NCBI GenBank assembly: GCA_023405565.1
Contig: JAEXXW010000041.1
Span: forward strand, 1-7,704
DNA length: 7,704 bases
Direction: 5' to 3'
Origin: Pseudomonadota bacterium
Lineage (GTDB): Bacteria; Pseudomonadota; Alphaproteobacteria; Rhizobiales; Xanthobacteraceae
Shown piece after piece: positions 6,264 through 7,704 of this stretch. The translations under genes were made by a program, and so were the position numbers. Each line of letters opens with the position of its first letter. Within the stretch, counting starts at the first letter, position 1. The notes beneath the pieces are model-generated. The model was not told the origin of the DNA. It did no database searches and was given only the letters and a program-made list of their open reading frames with translations.

Positions 6264-7237
6264 CGTATCACGCACGCGCCACCAAACCCGTCACCAAGTT
6301 CGAGCCCACCGAAGACCGCGCGCAATTCGCCGCCGATGTTGTCGCCGGATTGTCGGCAAGCCCGAAACGCATTTCCCCGAAGTATTTCTATGATACCGAA
6401 GGCTCGCAATTGTTCGAGCAGATCACGCAATTGCCGGAATATTATCCGACGCGCAGCGAGCATGAGATTCTGCGCGAGCATGGCAAAGCCATCGTGCAGC
6501 ATTTTCCGACCGGCGCGGCGCTGGTCGAGTTCGGCAGCGGCGCCTGCATCAAGGTGCGGTTTCTGCTCGATGCGGCGGACAAGCTGAAAGCCTATGTGCC
6601 CGTCGATATCGCCGGCGAGTTTCTGGCGATCGAGGCTGCAACCTTGCGCAAGGATTATCCGCGATTGAAGATCCTGCCAGTGGTGGCGGATTTCATGCAG
6701 TCGTTTGTGCTGCCGAATGACGTCTCGGGCCTGCCGAAGATCGGATTCTTCCCTGGCTCAACCATCGGCAATCTCGATCCGCACGAGGCCGTAGCGTTCC
6801 TGCGCCATGCCGGCGTGGTCCTGGGCCAAGGATCGGTGATGATCGTTGGGGTGGATCTCGTCAAGGACGCTGGCATTCTGAATGCGGCCTACAACGATGC
6901 GGCCGGGGTCACGGCGAAGTTCAATCTCAATCTTCTGCGGCGCCTGAACCGGGAGCTCGGCGGCAATTTCAAGCTTGATACGTTCGAGCATCAGGCCTTC
7001 TACGACCATGACAAGAGCCGGATCGAGATGCATCTGGCCAGCCGCAAACGGCAGAAAGTAAAGGTTGCCGGTGCGACATTTGATTTCCGTGCCGGCGAAA
7101 CCATCCACACCGAAAACAGCTGCAAATACACGCCGGACTCCTTCCGCCGCCTTGCAAGAAAGGCCGGCTGGTCTCCGCTCGACATGTGGACCGACAAGGC
7201 CGGCCTGTTCTCGGTCCATGCCCTGGTGCTGAAATAG
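6260..7237 (+). CDS. egtD: EgtD, histidine N-alpha-trimethyltransferase
   Basis: The 325-aa SAM-dependent enzyme methylates L-histidine three times to hercynine, the substrate for EgtB; the mycobacterial enzyme has 321 aa. Conserved parts seen: LPEYYPTRSE (58-67), the SAM-binding VEFGSG (89-94), PVDIAGEFL (114-122), FFPGSTIGNLDP (163-174), LVKDAGILNAAYNDAAGVT (200-218) and HTENSCKYT (283-291). E285 and S287 match Glu282 and Ser284 that hold the histidine, and Y211 and N171 match the other substrate residues. The start ATG at 6260 overlaps the egtB stop by 4 nt (ATGA), so the pair is translationally coupled. The in-frame extension upstream to 6047 is a shadow of egtB. The enzyme is cytoplasmic. 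No egtA, egtC or egtE is visible in the window, so the remaining steps must be elsewhere or use promiscuous enzymes. Confidence 0.95.
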   Translation: MTYHARATKPVTKFEPTEDRAQFAADVVAGLSASPKRISPKYFYDTEGSQLFEQITQLPEYYPTRSEHEILREHGKAIVQHFPTGAALVEFGSGACIKVRFLLDAADKLKAYVPVDIAGEFLAIEAATLRKDYPRLKILPVVADFMQSFVLPNDVSGLPKIGFFPGSTIGNLDPHEAVAFLRHAGVVLGQGSVMIVGVDLVKDAGILNAAYNDAAGVTAKFNLNLLRRLNRELGGNFKLDTFEHQAFYDHDKSRIEMHLASRKRQKVKVAGATFDFRAGETIHTENSCKYTPDSFRRLARKAGWSPLDMWTDKAGLFSVHALVLK

Positions 7238-7245
7238 TGGGGAGT

Positions 7246-7343
7246 GGCGGGACGGAACGCCCGCCCTGCGTACGTCTGACCAGCTTTGCGATGGCCGATT
7301 TTAGGGCTAAAGAGACGCCCCGGACGGCGTTCGCCGTCCCGCC
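7246..7343. repeat. 98-bp inverted-repeat element (REPIN/MITE-like)
   Basis: The ends are perfect 10-bp inverted repeats: GGCGGGACGG (7246-7255) and CCGTCCCGCC (7334-7343). The homology extends inward with small gaps, since AACGCC (7256-7261) matches the inverse of GGCGTT (7326-7331) after a 2-nt offset. Each end also folds on itself: GGCGGG/CCCGCC (7246-7251, 7260-7265) at the left, and GGACGGCG-TT-CGCCGTCC (7322-7339) at the right. This is the layout of two REP-like palindromes in inverted orientation, a REPIN. It sits 8 nt after the egtD stop and could double as a terminator, though no T-tract is seen. No target duplication was found. Copies elsewhere in the genome cannot be checked here. 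Confidence 0.5.
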
Positions 7344-7375
7344 AATCCTTCCAAAGTCATCGGGACAAGCTGCAC

Positions 7376-7704
7376 ATGAAGATCGTCGGTTTCGAGCAAA
7401 ATCAACAATTGCGCCTGGGCGTCGTCGAGGGCGATCAGGTCATCGACCTGCAGGCCGCCGATCCGAAAATCCCGTTTGATCTGGGTGAAGTGCTGGCTCG
7501 CTCGGGTGGCGACCTGAAGCCGCTGGCCGACACAGCCAAGAGCGCCCCGGCCTCGGCCCGCGTGCCGCTGGCTGGCATCAAGTATGCGCTGCCGGTCGCC
7601 AATCCGGGCAAGATCGTCTGTCTCGGTTTGAACTATCTCGAACACGCCAAGGAAGGTGGCCACCAGAAGCCGACTGCGCCGTCCGTTTTCATGCGCTGCC
7701 TGAC
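7376..7704 (+). CDS. fumarylacetoacetate hydrolase family protein, 5' part
   Basis: An open frame from the ATG at 7376 runs off the end of the window (109 complete codons). The first about 70 residues are an N-terminal part with VVEGDQVIDL (16-25). The FAH domain begins near KIVCLGLNYLEHAKEGG (79-95) and continues through KPTAPSVFMR (98-107). N86, Y87, H90 and E93 fall in the conserved opening of the FAH fold, where the family binds its divalent metal and substrate. Members cleave or isomerise beta-diketo-acids in aromatic and related catabolism (fumarylpyruvate hydrolase, ureidoglycolate lyase-like and others), and the specific reaction cannot be chosen from this fragment. The Shine-Dalgarno is weak (GGGA at 7362-7365, 10 nt before the start). 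The gene lies 138 bp after egtD and across the repeat element, so it is probably a separate unit. Confidence 0.85.
   Translation, partial: MKIVGFEQNQQLRLGVVEGDQVIDLQAADPKIPFDLGEVLARSGGDLKPLADTAKSAPASARVPLAGIKYALPVANPGKIVCLGLNYLEHAKEGGHQKPTAPSVFMRCL

Noticed and set aside
5442..6275. 277-codon minus-strand frame inside egtB
   Set aside because: It lies opposite a protein with all EgtB motifs and shows none of its own.
7254..7276. second GGAAC motif as an EcfG promoter for the FAH-family gene
   Set aside because: The motif is part of the inverted repeat, and the only CGTC-like -10 lies at a 14-nt spacing, too short for the consensus.

Overview
The window is GC-rich, densely coded bacterial chromosome. 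The protein families (TonB-like protein, NhaD/CitMHS-type permeases, EgtB/EgtD, FAH-family enzyme, a DUF6282-type hydrolase), the codon bias and a possible EcfG-type promoter all suggest an alphaproteobacterium, probably in Hyphomicrobiales and Bradyrhizobium/Rhodopseudomonas-like. That placement is inferred from style and is not proven by a marker gene.

Layout from left to right. (1) 16-933 (+) is a DUF6282-type metal-dependent hydrolase of amidohydrolase-like fold. (2) 958-1860 (-) converges on it and encodes a TonB-family protein with one membrane anchor, a Pro/Ala-rich spacer and a TonB C-terminal domain. (3) After a divergent 98-bp intergenic region come two tandem (+) genes, 1959-3383 and 3482-4906. 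They are paralogous ion permeases of identical length (474 aa) with matching signal peptides. (4) After a 127-bp leader region lies egtB-egtD (5034-6263 and 6260-7237, ATGA overlap), the core of ergothioneine biosynthesis. EgtD trimethylates histidine to hercynine and EgtB attaches the sulfur. (5) A 138-bp gap holds a 98-bp REPIN/MITE-like inverted repeat. (6) The 5' part of a fumarylacetoacetate-hydrolase-family gene begins at 7376 and runs off the end of the window.

The clearest functional unit is egtBD. No egtA, egtC or egtE is visible, so thiol supply and the final C-S lyase step must be encoded elsewhere. A candidate stress-type promoter (GGAAC-N16-CATT) and a small hairpin covering the ribosome-binding site lie just upstream of egtB. 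The two permeases probably form their own pair for ion homeostasis. I found no CRISPR array, tRNA, rRNA, insertion sequence, phage gene or defence system. The window looks like ordinary chromosome, and its most unusual elements are the duplicated permease pair, the egtB leader and the repeat after egtD.
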